Shown piece by piece: positions 52,721 to 61,426 of a stretch of 64,000 bases of DNA. A model generated the notes under the pieces. It was not told the DNA's origin and did no database searches. It saw only the letters and a program-made list of their open reading frames with translations. Made by a program: the position numbers and the translations under genes. Position 1 is the stretch's first letter, and every line of letters begins with the position of its first letter. Source of the stretch: Acididesulfobacillus acetoxydans (GTDB taxonomy: Bacteria > Bacillota > Desulfitobacteriia > Desulfitobacteriales > Desulfitobacteriaceae); the NCBI RefSeq assembly GCF_900016645.1, contig NZ_CDGJ01000078.1, one strand, 5' to 3'.

Positions 52721-53210
52721 GTTCTTTCATCCCTCACCGTTTCTCAAAGTGCGGCTGCCCGTTGCTTCAGTTGTGCATCTCCTTGTCCGCCCGGCCGCTC
52801 TAGTACCACGCGGGCTTAGCGCTGGGCCCGTGGCTCTGTCACCCGGCCGAGACCGCCCGGCCGCTCTAGTACCACGCGGGCTTATCGGCTCGGCAGCTTC
52901 GCCGCCTTATCCGCTTGTTTGCCCGCCGCCTCGGCAGCGCGCGGGCCTATTCGGACCGCTGCCCCGTGCCAGGCTCTATTATAGCGGATTTCGCCTGCGA
53001 GAACAAACCATCCCGAAGGGGAAAACACAGACGGAAACGGATCTTCACGGGATGCCGGCCCTCATCGTCGCCGAACGTGCGGTTTTTCCTCATCCGGCGG
53101 CCCCAATGCTCTCTCTTCTCGTCCGGGAGAGGCTTTGCACTTGGCATAAGGTCTCACGAGAGGATAAACTTCCCCACACTGGGAAATATAAAGCCGGAGG
53201 TGAGAGCGCA
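52721..53210. other. GC-rich spacer with 31-bp direct repeat
   Basis: A perfect 31-bp repeat at 52788-52818 and 52854-52884, 66 bp apart (core CTCTAGTACCACGCGGGC). No gene recognised. The promoters of miaB (minus) and of the DUF1540 gene (plus) must lie here. Confidence 0.7.
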
Positions 53211-53366
53211 ATGGAAAATCCCGAAGTCCGCTGCAATGTGACAGACTGTATTTACAACGAAAAGGCCAAGATCTGTAAAGCAGACAGCATCCAGATCACC
53301 CGGCACCATGCGGACGTCGCTTCGGTCGAAGCGACAGACTGCGGTACATTCAGGGCCAGAGGCTAA
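53211..53366 (+). CDS. DUF1540 domain protein
   Basis: 51 residues, ATG with GGAGGTGA seven bases upstream. Pattern CNVTDCIYNEKAKICKADSIQI..VEATDCGTF fits DUF1540 (four or five spaced cysteines), common in spore-forming Clostridia and probably metal binding. Single gene with its own terminator. Confidence 0.9.
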   Translation: MENPEVRCNVTDCIYNEKAKICKADSIQITRHHADVASVEATDCGTFRARG

Positions 53367-53391
53367 ACAAGCAGAGGCTAAACAAGTGGAG

Positions 53392-53418
53392 GCCGGAGAC
53401 GCGAATCTCCGGCTTTTT
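53392..53418 (+). terminator. Terminator after the DUF1540 gene
   Basis: 8-bp stem GCCGGAGA / TCTCCGGC with six-base loop followed by TTTTT. Just before it, AGAGGCTAAACAAG is repeated at 15-bp spacing (53358-53371 and 53373-53386); the first copy contains the stop codon. Confidence 0.85.
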
Positions 53419-53522
53419 AGTAAACAAGCCCACAGTCCGGCCGGATCGTATCAAGAAACGGCGAAATGGTGAAAAGGCAGGAGTTCACAGGCGGGCCTAG
53501 GCTTTGACAGGGGGGCCTCCTT

Positions 53523-54572
53523 TCAGAGGCTGCGGAAGACGCCCGCTCTTTTCAGAGAATTGTAGGCGATGAGGATAAACGGACCGAGAATCAAACCGAT
53601 GATCCCTGTCGCCGCCAGGCCGACATACATGCTGATTAGAACAAGAAGGGGATCAAGTCCCACATTATCTCCGAGTATTTTGGGTTCAACAATGTGGCGC
53701 ATAATCGTAACGGCGGTCGTTATCAGGAGGAGCTCAACGGCAAACCAAGTGTGCCCCATGAGTAAAGACACAGCCGCCCAAGGCACGAGGACCAGGCCGA
53801 CACCCAGAACCGGCAGGATACCGACGATGCCGGTGATCGTGCCGAGAACAAGGGCGTAACGAGCGTGGATCAGGAGTAAGCCGCCGATCGACATGACAAG
53901 GATCAGCAGGAAAACGATGAACTCCGCTTTAATGAAACCGCTGAAAGCACCGGCGAAATCGCGGCCCAGCGCGCGCAGGTTATCTTGCCATTCCCAGGGA
54001 AAAATGCGGACGAAGGCGGAAATATAGCGTTGACTGTTCTTGGACATAAAGAAAGTGGCCACAAGGCTGACCACGATGATGATCATCCATTCCGGAACCG
54101 CGGCCGCCAACGAGAAACCACGCGTCAGCAGGCTCGGTACGGGTTTGAGCAAGCCGTTCAAGGTGTTGTTGAGGTACCCTGTGTAATTGCCGGGAAGGTT
54201 GAAGTAAGCGGTTTGCACGGTATTGAGCCAATGGGAAAAGACGCGTTCGAGCAACTCGCTGTAAAAGGGCCAGTGGACGATGATATCGTGGGCTTCCCGC
54301 ACGGCCCTGGTGATCAGAAAGGTAACCAACAAAGCGAAGGCGCCTATCTCGGCCACCATGGCCGCGAGAACAGCGACGGTTGGGGGACAGTGTAAGCGCC
54401 GAATTAAAAACTTCTTGAGAGGGTTGATGATGGAAGTGAAGATGAAAGCCAGGATAAAAGGTAAAAATAAATAGGAGAATTTTCCTACCAAATAGATAAG
54501 AGTTCCGACGACGATCCAGAACCCGATAAACTTCAGAGCGCGGACAAGAAAGTTCTTCGTGACTGCGTTCAC
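53523..54572 (-). CDS. AI-2E family membrane protein, YtvI-like
   Basis: 349 residues with ~8 membrane segments: FIGFWIVVGTLIYLVGKFSYLFLPFILAFI at the start, then a long amphipathic loop, and VPEWMIIIVVSLVATFFMSK, GIVGILPVLGVGLVLVPWA, IMRHIVEPKILGDNVGLDPLLVLISMYVGL. The last segment is typical of the sporulation protein YtvI/PerM group. Its start overlaps the end of the carboxypeptidase gene by four bases. Confidence 0.85.
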   Translation of the reverse strand: MNAVTKNFLVRALKFIGFWIVVGTLIYLVGKFSYLFLPFILAFIFTSIINPLKKFLIRRLHCPPTVAVLAAMVAEIGAFALLVTFLITRAVREAHDIIVHWPFYSELLERVFSHWLNTVQTAYFNLPGNYTGYLNNTLNGLLKPVPSLLTRGFSLAAAVPEWMIIIVVSLVATFFMSKNSQRYISAFVRIFPWEWQDNLRALGRDFAGAFSGFIKAEFIVFLLILVMSIGGLLLIHARYALVLGTITGIVGILPVLGVGLVLVPWAAVSLLMGHTWFAVELLLITTAVTIMRHIVEPKILGDNVGLDPLLVLISMYVGLAATGIIGLILGPFILIAYNSLKRAGVFRSL

Positions 54573-55840
54573 GGGTTGGACTCCCTTCTTCTGTGGGCGT
54601 CTCGTTTTCTTTCCGTCTTAACCATCTGGGCCCAACGTGTGCCAAGGTACAGGACGAATAAAGACAGGATCCCTAAGGCGGTGAAATAAAGGTAACCCGC
54701 TGCGGCGGGAACCTCAGCCGGGACGGGCGGCGCAACCGAACGATCTGCCAAAAGATTGATTGTGTCCAACAAATCCGTCCCTTCCCACACCTCCAGTTGA
54801 GCCAGGATATCGCCTTTACGCACAGATTTCAACCCCTGCTGGCTGTGGGCCAGGGTCAAACGCAAGTCCGGCATCGGTTCGCCGCTCTTTTGGGTGACAT
54901 AGATGGGTTGGGCCAGAACCAGATTTACTTGCTGCTTTCCGACCGTGGTGGTTGCCGCGACGGCACCCGCCGGCCGGTAGGCCGTGGTCGTAGAGGAGGA
55001 AAAACCGTAATTCAGGAGCCTCTCCATATCGCCGAACATTTCCCCACCCGGAGATTTCAAAATGACACCCACGAGCTGACGCCCTCCCCGCTCGGCGGTG
55101 GCGACTAAACAGTTGCCGGCTGCAGCGGTATAGCCGGTCTTCATCCCGTCCACATCGGGATCCCGCCACAAGAGTTTGTTCTCGTTGACCATTAACTTGG
55201 GAACATTGGCCTGTGCCCGGGGAATGGTGTGAGTTTTTGTCGCAATGTAGCGGCGAAACACCGGATTCCGGTAAGCAGCCCGAGCGAGAATGGCTAAATC
55301 GTGGGCTGTCGTAAAATGACCTTCTTCAGTCAGCCCGGTTGGATTCATAAAATGCGTGTTGACCATGCCGAGCTCTTTAGCCTTCTCGTTCATCAAATCT
55401 ACGAAGTGCGGCAAGTCCCCGCCCACGTATTCCGCTACGTCCACCGCCGCATCATTGGCCGAATTGAGCAGGACTGCATAGAGAAGGTCCTTCAAGGGCA
55501 TCGTTTCTCCCGGTGTCAGATAGATCTGGGTGCCGTAGACGATTTTCCGGTTCAGCATCGTTTTACTGGCCGTGACCGAATCATTGAGGTTGCCTAATTG
55601 AAGGGCCAAAAGGGCCGTCATAATCTTAGTCGTGCTGGCAGGCGCCAATTTCTCATCCGGGTTTTTGGCATACAAAACCTGTCCCGACTGCATGTCCATC
55701 AGGTAAGCCGCCTCTCCTTGTACCTGAGGCGGGATATTGGCGGTTTGGGCAGAGGCAGGAGACCCCGAGTTTGCGACCAGTAAGGTCAGAACGAGTATAG
55801 TTATGGCGATGAGTTTTAATGTCTTTTTCTTATGTCTCAT
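54569..55840 (-). CDS. D-alanyl-D-alanine carboxypeptidase (DacF-like), full-length paralog
   Basis: 423 residues with a signal peptide (LIAITILVLTLLVANSGSPASA). SxxK ASTTKIMTALL, SxN LLNSANDAAVDVAEY and KTG DGMKTGYTAAAGNC are intact. A PBP5_C-type domain follows (about residues 285-375: VNLVLAQPIYVTQ through GDILAQLEVWEG), then a C-terminal membrane anchor. Nearly identical in its first ~290 residues to the copy at 15.6-16.7 kb. Coupled to the YtvI gene. Confidence 0.93.
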   Translation of the reverse strand: MRHKKKTLKLIAITILVLTLLVANSGSPASAQTANIPPQVQGEAAYLMDMQSGQVLYAKNPDEKLAPASTTKIMTALLALQLGNLNDSVTASKTMLNRKIVYGTQIYLTPGETMPLKDLLYAVLLNSANDAAVDVAEYVGGDLPHFVDLMNEKAKELGMVNTHFMNPTGLTEEGHFTTAHDLAILARAAYRNPVFRRYIATKTHTIPRAQANVPKLMVNENKLLWRDPDVDGMKTGYTAAAGNCLVATAERGGRQLVGVILKSPGGEMFGDMERLLNYGFSSSTTTAYRPAGAVAATTTVGKQQVNLVLAQPIYVTQKSGEPMPDLRLTLAHSQQGLKSVRKGDILAQLEVWEGTDLLDTINLLADRSVAPPVPAEVPAAAGYLYFTALGILSLFVLYLGTRWAQMVKTERKRDAHRRRESNP

Positions 55841-55865
55841 GCTTCTGCTGAAAGCCAGCCTCCTC

Positions 55866-56723
55866 TCAGTTGCCCGGGTTACTCAAGTAGAAGAGCGCCA
55901 AAGTTCCCGGACCGGTGTGGCTGCCGATAACACAGCCGATATCGCTGAACCAGACATCCTTGATGGGAAGGCGCCGGCGGACTTCTTCAGCCAGCAACTC
56001 CGCGTCCCCGCGACAATCGGAATGAGAGATCCCGATAACTTGTTCTTCCGGGTATTCAGCTTCCTGCGCCATGACCTGTACCAGGCGCTGCAGGGCCGCT
56101 CGCCGGGTTCGCACTTTGGCAAACGCTTCGATGCTTCCCGCCGCCGTCACCCGCATCAGAGGCTTCAAATCCAGTAGATTACCCACCATCCCGGCTGCTC
56201 GGCTCACACGCCCTCCTTTAACCAGAAATTCCAACGTGTCAGGAGTAAATATATAACGCATGCGGTCTCTTAAGTCGTGGACCTGTGGCTCCAGTTCCTC
56301 CCACGTCAGGCAGGACTTGGCCCTTTCGGCGGCCAGCAAGGCCAAAAGTCCGTAACCGAAGGATGCCCCCCGGCTGTCGACAATGTGCACTTTGTCAGGT
56401 GATGCGGTCATCTCCCTGACCATCGACGCGGTGCTCCAGGTTGAACTCAGCCGGGAAGAAAGATGAATGGCCACAACTTCGTCGCCCTGCGCCAGAATCT
56501 TATTGTAGCGTTCCAGCAGGGATTGCGGATTGGGCTGCGAAGTCTTGGGCAACTCCGGCAGGGCCCGGAATTGGGCGTAAAATTCCGCCGCGGAGAGGTC
56601 TACCCCTTCAAAAAACGTCTTACCGCCAATAGTTACCGGCATCGGCACGACCTCAATACCGGCTGCCTCAGCGCGTTCCCTGGGAATGTCGGCTGAACTG
56701 TCCACCAGTATAACCAGTGACAT
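55866..56723 (-). CDS. DegV family fatty-acid-binding protein
   Basis: 285 residues with the DegV opening VILVDSSADIPRE, TSQPNPQSLLERY and the lipid-binding HLSSRLSSTWSTA, plus GPGTLALFY at the end. DegV proteins hold fatty acids, some serving as FakB for fatty acid kinase. Single gene upstream of the carboxypeptidase, same strand. Confidence 0.9.
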   Translation of the reverse strand: MSLVILVDSSADIPRERAEAAGIEVVPMPVTIGGKTFFEGVDLSAAEFYAQFRALPELPKTSQPNPQSLLERYNKILAQGDEVVAIHLSSRLSSTWSTASMVREMTASPDKVHIVDSRGASFGYGLLALLAAERAKSCLTWEELEPQVHDLRDRMRYIFTPDTLEFLVKGGRVSRAAGMVGNLLDLKPLMRVTAAGSIEAFAKVRTRRAALQRLVQVMAQEAEYPEEQVIGISHSDCRGDAELLAEEVRRRLPIKDVWFSDIGCVIGSHTGPGTLALFYLSNPGN

Positions 56724-56892
56724 CTTCCGCCCTCCTCAACAGTGTGTATGTTTATTTATTCGGGGACAACTTCTCTTTCTCCTGCTAGTATGCGGCGGCA
56801 GAAACAAAAAATGCCCGCCAAGAGTTTCTCTTTCCGGATAAAAAGTGAACTCGCTCAGCAGATGCTGAATATCGAAGTGAAAAAAATAAAGG

Positions 56893-56911
56893 CAGCAGTT
56901 TTTAACTGCTG
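56893..56911 (-). terminator. Terminator for the small minus-strand gene at 57041-57166
   Basis: CAGCAGTT-TTT-AACTGCTG stem; on the minus strand it is followed by CCTTTATTTTTTT. It lies 130 bases past the small gene stop. Confidence 0.65.
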
Positions 56912-57040
56912 TCATATAAACCCCATGTAAATCTCATCTCAATCCCATCTCAATCCCATCGCGACCCTGGCCCAGTACTCTGAGCCAGCAGCTTAAAGCC
57001 AGGGACTAAGCACCTGTGGCAAGCCGTGAAAGGCTGGGTA

Positions 57041-57166
57041 TCAGGGCTCGAGAGCTTGGACTATCACGTGTTGTCCCAGGGAAAAAACCAGAGGCCTCAA
57101 AACTTCAACATCGTTGACCAACCGGTATTTGACTTCTTCTCCTTCGATCCAAGTGACGAGAAACAT
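57041..57166 (-). CDS. Small protein of unknown function, 41 residues
   Basis: ATG at 57166 with AAGGTGG at good spacing. Sequence opens MFLVTWIEGEEVKYRLVNDV and ends LGQHVIVQALEP; no membrane span. A strong promoter lies ~70-95 bases upstream and a terminator downstream, so it looks like a real single-gene unit. An upstream ATG overlaps the -10 box and is not usable. Family not recognised. Confidence 0.6.
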   Translation of the reverse strand: MFLVTWIEGEEVKYRLVNDVEVLRPLVFSLGQHVIVQALEP

Positions 57167-57230
57167 AGAAGCCACCTTCCCTTCAATCGTGATACATGCA
57201 TAAGATAATTGCACACTGTTCTTTGTATAC

Positions 57231-57259
57231 ATTATACCACGGGCAGCTCCCTGTTTCAA
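57231..57259 (-). promoter_or_regulatory. Sigma-A promoter of the 41-residue protein gene
   Basis: Minus strand -35 TTGAAA (57254-57259), 17-base spacer, -10 TATAAT (57231-57236). Confidence 0.8.
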
Positions 57260-57269
57260 CCGAGCAAAA

Positions 57270-57540
57270 TGGCATTGTCAGGCGCTTTGCAAAAACCCCT
57301 GAAGTCATGGCTCCCTTTCGGCATGCCGTAAACGTCGCGCGTCGTGCGGGAATTCCGGTGATCTTTGTTCGTGTTGCTTGCCGTGAGGGCTATCCGGAAG
57401 TGAGCGCCAAGAACTAGTCCTTCTCCGGCTTGCCAGAACGCGGAAGTATGGCGATGGCCGAGATTTCGGCTCAAATTCACGATTCGGTGGCAGTGGCCGA
57501 GTGGGCCGACACCTTGTCTTGGGAAAAACAGCGGGACATG
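57270..57540 (+). pseudogene. Isochorismatase-family cysteine hydrolase relic
   Basis: Reads PEVMAPFRHAVNVARRAGIPVIFVRVACREGYPEVSAKN, then an in-frame TAG (57415-57417), then SFSGLPERGSMAMAEISAQIHDSVAVAEWADT in the same frame. Both parts match the central region of isochorismatase-like hydrolases. The N-terminal Asp motif and the C-terminal half with the catalytic Cys are lost. Confidence 0.75.
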
Positions 57541-57553
57541 CTGGGAGCGAATC

Positions 57554-58198
57554 TTATAAGGTGCGTTCCAACCTGTCCAGCCAGTGGTTCGAAGCGGGAG
57601 TCGCGGGACCGTGACCCGGTAAAATCCAGCGCAGCGGACGCGAGATAAGTTGGCGGATCGATTCTTTGAGCTGACCGGAATTCCAGGTCAGATACGGGGG
57701 AGCCGGGCGAATTCTTCCTCCCTGCAAAAGATCACCTACGATGGCAATTCCGTTGCGGTAGAGAACGATATGGCCGGGTGTATGCCCCGGGGTCGGCAAC
57801 ACCTCCCAGTCGTGAAACATCTCGGCGCACGGGCGAACCTCCTCAGGTGCCCGCAGCGAGCCATAGATGGGCGAAACAAGATGGGGCAGGAAGCGTTTCA
57901 TCCCGGGTCTCGGTTTCTGCCCCCGGATATACGGGATCTCCGCTTCCTGCGCATAGACGGGACACTGCAGGGCAGAAGCTAAATTTTGTACACTGCCGAT
58001 ATGGTCGAGATCAAAATGAGTCAGAATGATCCCCGTCAGATGGCGGGGGTTCAGTCCGACACTCCGAATATATTCAATAATCCTTCTTTCCTGCCCGGGC
58101 ATCCCGGTATCGACCAAGAACGGCTCCTGACTCGCCACCAAGTAAACATGGGCACCCTTCACTCCGTCCACTTGATGCACTTCATCTGTAATCAACAT
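57554..58198 (-). CDS. MBL-fold metallo-hydrolase
   Basis: 214 residues from the ATG at 58198 with AAGGAG five bases upstream. Zinc ligands in THFDLDHIGSV, PTPGHTPGHIVLY, IVGDLL and PGHGPAT. Likely a hydrolase of the glyoxalase II/quorum-lactonase type superfamily; substrate unknown. The start region, including the ribosome site, is duplicated 66 bp upstream. Confidence 0.88.
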   Translation of the reverse strand: MLITDEVHQVDGVKGAHVYLVASQEPFLVDTGMPGQERRIIEYIRSVGLNPRHLTGIILTHFDLDHIGSVQNLASALQCPVYAQEAEIPYIRGQKPRPGMKRFLPHLVSPIYGSLRAPEEVRPCAEMFHDWEVLPTPGHTPGHIVLYRNGIAIVGDLLQGGRIRPAPPYLTWNSGQLKESIRQLISRPLRWILPGHGPATPASNHWLDRLERTL

Positions 58199-58275
58199 AT
58201 GTTCTCCTTCGACTGTCTGACAGCCCCGCTTTCGCGCGCGTAACCATCCATCTGTAATCAAGATATGTTCTCCTT
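58183..58275. repeat. 27-bp imperfect direct repeat spanning the MBL gene start
   Basis: 58183-58209 and 58249-58275 share CATCTGTAATCAA.ATATG and TTCTCCTT with one mismatch, 66 bp apart. The outer copy also carries the ribosome site and an in-frame pseudo-start. Confidence 0.85.
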
Positions 58276-58596
58276 TGACGGGATTAATACGAAGTGTCGC
58301 ACCACTCGCCCGCCATCCCTACTGCTAACCGGTTCCTACGATCAAGCGGCTCAGCCGTTGCACGTACCGCATAATTCGACAACGCCAAAAAGAATTCCTG
58401 CTCATTTTCTCGCGCCCGGGTTTTCTTTCACCGGCTTTTCACCGGTTTTTCCGAACCGCGCATGTTTAACGGTCCCTCAGGTACATACTAAATCCGAACT
58501 CGGGAAAACGGAGCGCAGTGATGTTGCTCTGTCCCCGCGACCCGGGGATTTCGCGTCGAAACAACCGACAAAGGACAGCAAAAGGAGGAGATAACG
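58276..58596. other. Spacer between divergent MBL and small-protein genes
   Basis: No gene or strong structure seen apart from CACCGGTTTTTCCG-type short repeats near 58430-58455. Confidence 0.4.
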
Positions 58597-58809
58597 TTGC
58601 CGGAACGGGTGCTCAAATTTGGCGGGGCCAAGATACGTAACATGGTTCCCCCCGTTAAGATTAACCGTTTTGTCCAGAACCTACCCGAAGAGAGGAAGGA
58701 TTCCCTGTTCGAAATCGCCACGGAACTGCGGCAGGCCGGCTTGATTAAGCTTCTTGAGGGGCGGGATCAGAGCACGATAGACCGGGATACGGTGGATGAC
58801 CAACTGTAA
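58597..58809 (+). CDS. Small protein of unknown function, 70 residues
   Basis: TTG start with AAGGAGG upstream. Charged, mostly helical composition (FVQNLPEERKDSLFEIATELRQAGLIKLLEGRDQ), no membrane span or Cys. A strong terminator follows at once, supporting a real gene. Family not recognised. Confidence 0.65.
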   Translation: MPERVLKFGGAKIRNMVPPVKINRFVQNLPEERKDSLFEIATELRQAGLIKLLEGRDQSTIDRDTVDDQL

Positions 58810-58813
58810 AGAG

Positions 58814-58844
58814 GGGGGGCCCGGCGGCAAAAACCGGGCCCCCC
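58814..58844. terminator. Terminator between convergent genes
   Basis: Perfect 11-bp stem GGGGGGCCCGG / CCGGGCCCCCC, loop CGGCAAAAA, placed between the small + gene and the DeoR gene; only short T-runs on each side. Confidence 0.75.
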
Positions 58845-58860
58845 AATCTTGATAGTGTCT

Positions 58861-59640
58861 TTATTTTGGCAGGATCCGCCGGGCAGGGTTCGCGATGAGG
58901 ACCTCAACTCCGCGGTCAGTCAAAGAGCGCCTGGCCGGTTCCGTAAGACCGCTGTCTGTAACTAGGATATCCACCCGGTCCCAATGGGCAAACGTGTGAT
59001 AATACACCCGTCCCATTTTTTGACTATGAGCGACCAGAATGACCTTCTTGGCCGAGCTCAGCATTTCCTGTTTCACCTCTGATTCCAACATGCTTGTCGT
59101 CGACAGGCCGCGTTCCAAGTCCATGCCGGATGCGGCCAGGAACAGTTTTTCCGCGTTGAAGCCGGAAACCGTCGAGCGCGTAAGCGGGCCCACCAGGGCA
59201 AAAGTGGTACCCCTCAATTCCCCTCCTGTCACGAGAACGGTAACTCCCGCCCGCTCGCCGAGTACCCCGGCAATGGGCAGAGAATTGGTGATAGCCACAC
59301 AACCGGCGCTGACAAACTGAGCCACCGCCAGAGTGGTCGTTCCCGCGTCAAAGATAACCGGCTCCCCCTCGGCGATGAGAGAGGCAGCCATCGCGCCTAT
59401 GGCCGTCTTCTCCCGTTCGAATTCGCCCAAACGGCTGAGAAAGAGGGTGTCCGGGCCGGCCGACTGCAGGTAGGAGGCTTTGCCGTGTTCGCGGCGAACG
59501 AGTCCCAAGCCCGCCAGATGTTTGAGGTCACGACGGATCGTCATGTCGGAGACACCGAAGCTCTTAGCCAATTCCGCCACTGTCAAATGTCCGTGCTGTT
59601 GCAGCAAGAGGCGTATCTCTTCCTGCCGCTCATTTGTCAT
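58861..59640 (-). CDS. DeoR/GlpR family transcriptional regulator
   Basis: 259 residues. N-terminal helix-turn-helix LTVAELAKSFGVSDMTIRRDLKHL and wing GLVRREHGKA, then the sugar-phosphate-sensing DeoRC domain with IFDAGTTTLAVAQF and ILVTDSGL. It lies just downstream of pyk and gap in the same direction, so it may regulate central sugar metabolism; ligand unknown. Confidence 0.88.
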   Translation of the reverse strand: MTNERQEEIRLLLQQHGHLTVAELAKSFGVSDMTIRRDLKHLAGLGLVRREHGKASYLQSAGPDTLFLSRLGEFEREKTAIGAMAASLIAEGEPVIFDAGTTTLAVAQFVSAGCVAITNSLPIAGVLGERAGVTVLVTGGELRGTTFALVGPLTRSTVSGFNAEKLFLAASGMDLERGLSTTSMLESEVKQEMLSSAKKVILVAHSQKMGRVYYHTFAHWDRVDILVTDSGLTEPARRSLTDRGVEVLIANPARRILPK

Positions 59641-59676
59641 ACAACCTTCGCTCCCAAAGATTCAAAGTTCCGCTCT

Positions 59677-61410
59677 CTACAAAATACTGACGGTTCCTTC
59701 ATAGACCACTCCGGCTAAGGCATCCACCGTCAAAGGTTCCCCCGATTTGACGGCTCGCAAGATGCCTTTGGCCCCGACGATGGCCGGTATCCCATACTGC
59801 AGGGCGGCTATCGCGGCGTGTGAAGTGAGGCCTCCTTCTTCCACTACCACGGCTCCCGCTTTGGCAATCAAAGGAATCAAAGTGGCGTCAGTCATCTTGG
59901 TCACCAGAATTTCCCCGTCAGCGAAATCATCCTGCGGATCAACCACAAGGCGAGCCTTGGCGGAATAGGCTTTGCGCCCCAAACCAACCCCTTTGGCCAA
60001 GACATTGCCTACGACCTGCACTTTCACCATGTTTGTCGTCCCAGCCTTCCCGACCGGAACTCCGGCCGTGACCACAACGACATCTCCGCTGCGGACCCAA
60101 TTTTTCTCCATAGCGGCGTTCAGGGAAATAGACAAAAGTTGGTCGGTTCCGGAACTCTGGCTTACGAGCAAAGGATAGACTCCCCATTGCAAACTGAGTT
60201 GACGGGCTACCCTGGGGAAAGGCGTGGCCCCCAGAACCACGGCTTTGGGCCGGTATTTGGAAATCATGCGCGGGGTTAAACCCGATTGGGTGGGTGTGAG
60301 AATAGCGGCTGCCTCCAGATCCTCGGCAATGGTGTAGCTGGCATAGCTGATGGCTTCGGCTACATTGAGTTGAGGATGCCGGCTGGAACGGTTTTGCCAG
60401 TGCGCTCCTTCCGTTTTGCGGGCTATCTTATCCATCATTCGCACGGCTTCAACGGGAAAACGCCCGGCAGCGGTCTCACCCGAAAGCATAACGGCGTCCG
60501 CGCCGTCCAGGATGGCGTTGGCGACGTCGCTGGCCTCGGCCCGGGTTGGCCGGGGCTGACGGATCATCGAATCCAGCATTTGCGTCGCGACAATGACCGG
60601 CTTGCCCTGCAGGTTGCATTTGTGAATCATTTCTTTCTGATAAAGCGGGACTTCTTCTACCGGAATCTCGACGCCCAAATCCCCCCTGGCCACCATAAGC
60701 CCGTCGGCGGCTTCCAAAATGGCATCCAGGTTTTTGATCCCTTCCCGGCTTTCGATCTTGGCGATGATCTTGATTGGAGCCCCGTTGTCTTCCAAAATGC
60801 GCCGCACGGCAAAAATGTCCTCGGCTTTGCGGGTGAAGGAGGCCGCGATAAAGTCAACCCCCTGCTCGATGCCGAAGCGGATGTCGTCAATATCCCGTTC
60901 CGTAACCGCCGGCAGTTCAATGGGACTCTCCGGAACATTGACTCCTTTTTGGGACTTCAAGATGCCGCCGTGGCGTATGACAGTTTTGATGACGGAATCT
61001 TGCGCACTGACGACCTCCAAGTCCAATTGTCCGTCATCAATTAAGATGTGTTCCCCTGCTTTGACTTCACGCCAAAGGTTGGTATAAGTAATTCCTACTC
61101 TTTCCGCATTCCCTGCCTGAGTCAGATTCGTATCCAGCACATAGCCGGAGCCGTCGACCAACTCCACACCCGGATCGGGAACGATGCCCGTGCGGATTTC
61201 CGGTCCTTTGGTGTCCAGGATTAAGGCTAGGTGCTTCCCGATTTTTTCCGCTGCTTCTTTGAGGACGGCAATGCGCGCACCGTGTTCCTCATGGGTGCCG
61301 TGGGAAAAATTCAAGCGGGCCACATCCATACCGGCCGCCAAGAGTTCCTGCACTTTGGCGGTTGATTCGCTGGCCGGTCCTATCGTACAAACGATCTTCG
61401 TCCTTCTCAT
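59677..61410 (-). CDS. pyk: Pyruvate kinase with C-terminal PEP-utilizer domain
   Basis: 577 residues from the second of two ATGs (61410), best spaced from GGGGAGGG. Core: TKIVCTIGPAS, LNFSHG, DTKGPEIRTG, FIAASFTRKAEDI, KIIAKIESREG and MVARGDLGVEIPVEEVP. After the Pyk core a swivelling domain follows (EEGGLTSHAAIAALQYGIPAIVG) with the His-containing motif, as in Bacillus and other Firmicutes. Converts PEP and ADP to pyruvate and ATP. Directly downstream of gap. Confidence 0.95.
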   Translation of the reverse strand: MRRTKIVCTIGPASESTAKVQELLAAGMDVARLNFSHGTHEEHGARIAVLKEAAEKIGKHLALILDTKGPEIRTGIVPDPGVELVDGSGYVLDTNLTQAGNAERVGITYTNLWREVKAGEHILIDDGQLDLEVVSAQDSVIKTVIRHGGILKSQKGVNVPESPIELPAVTERDIDDIRFGIEQGVDFIAASFTRKAEDIFAVRRILEDNGAPIKIIAKIESREGIKNLDAILEAADGLMVARGDLGVEIPVEEVPLYQKEMIHKCNLQGKPVIVATQMLDSMIRQPRPTRAEASDVANAILDGADAVMLSGETAAGRFPVEAVRMMDKIARKTEGAHWQNRSSRHPQLNVAEAISYASYTIAEDLEAAAILTPTQSGLTPRMISKYRPKAVVLGATPFPRVARQLSLQWGVYPLLVSQSSGTDQLLSISLNAAMEKNWVRSGDVVVVTAGVPVGKAGTTNMVKVQVVGNVLAKGVGLGRKAYSAKARLVVDPQDDFADGEILVTKMTDATLIPLIAKAGAVVVEEGGLTSHAAIAALQYGIPAIVGAKGILRAVKSGEPLTVDALAGVVYEGTVSIL

Positions 61411-61426
61411 CATACCCTCCCCGGGT

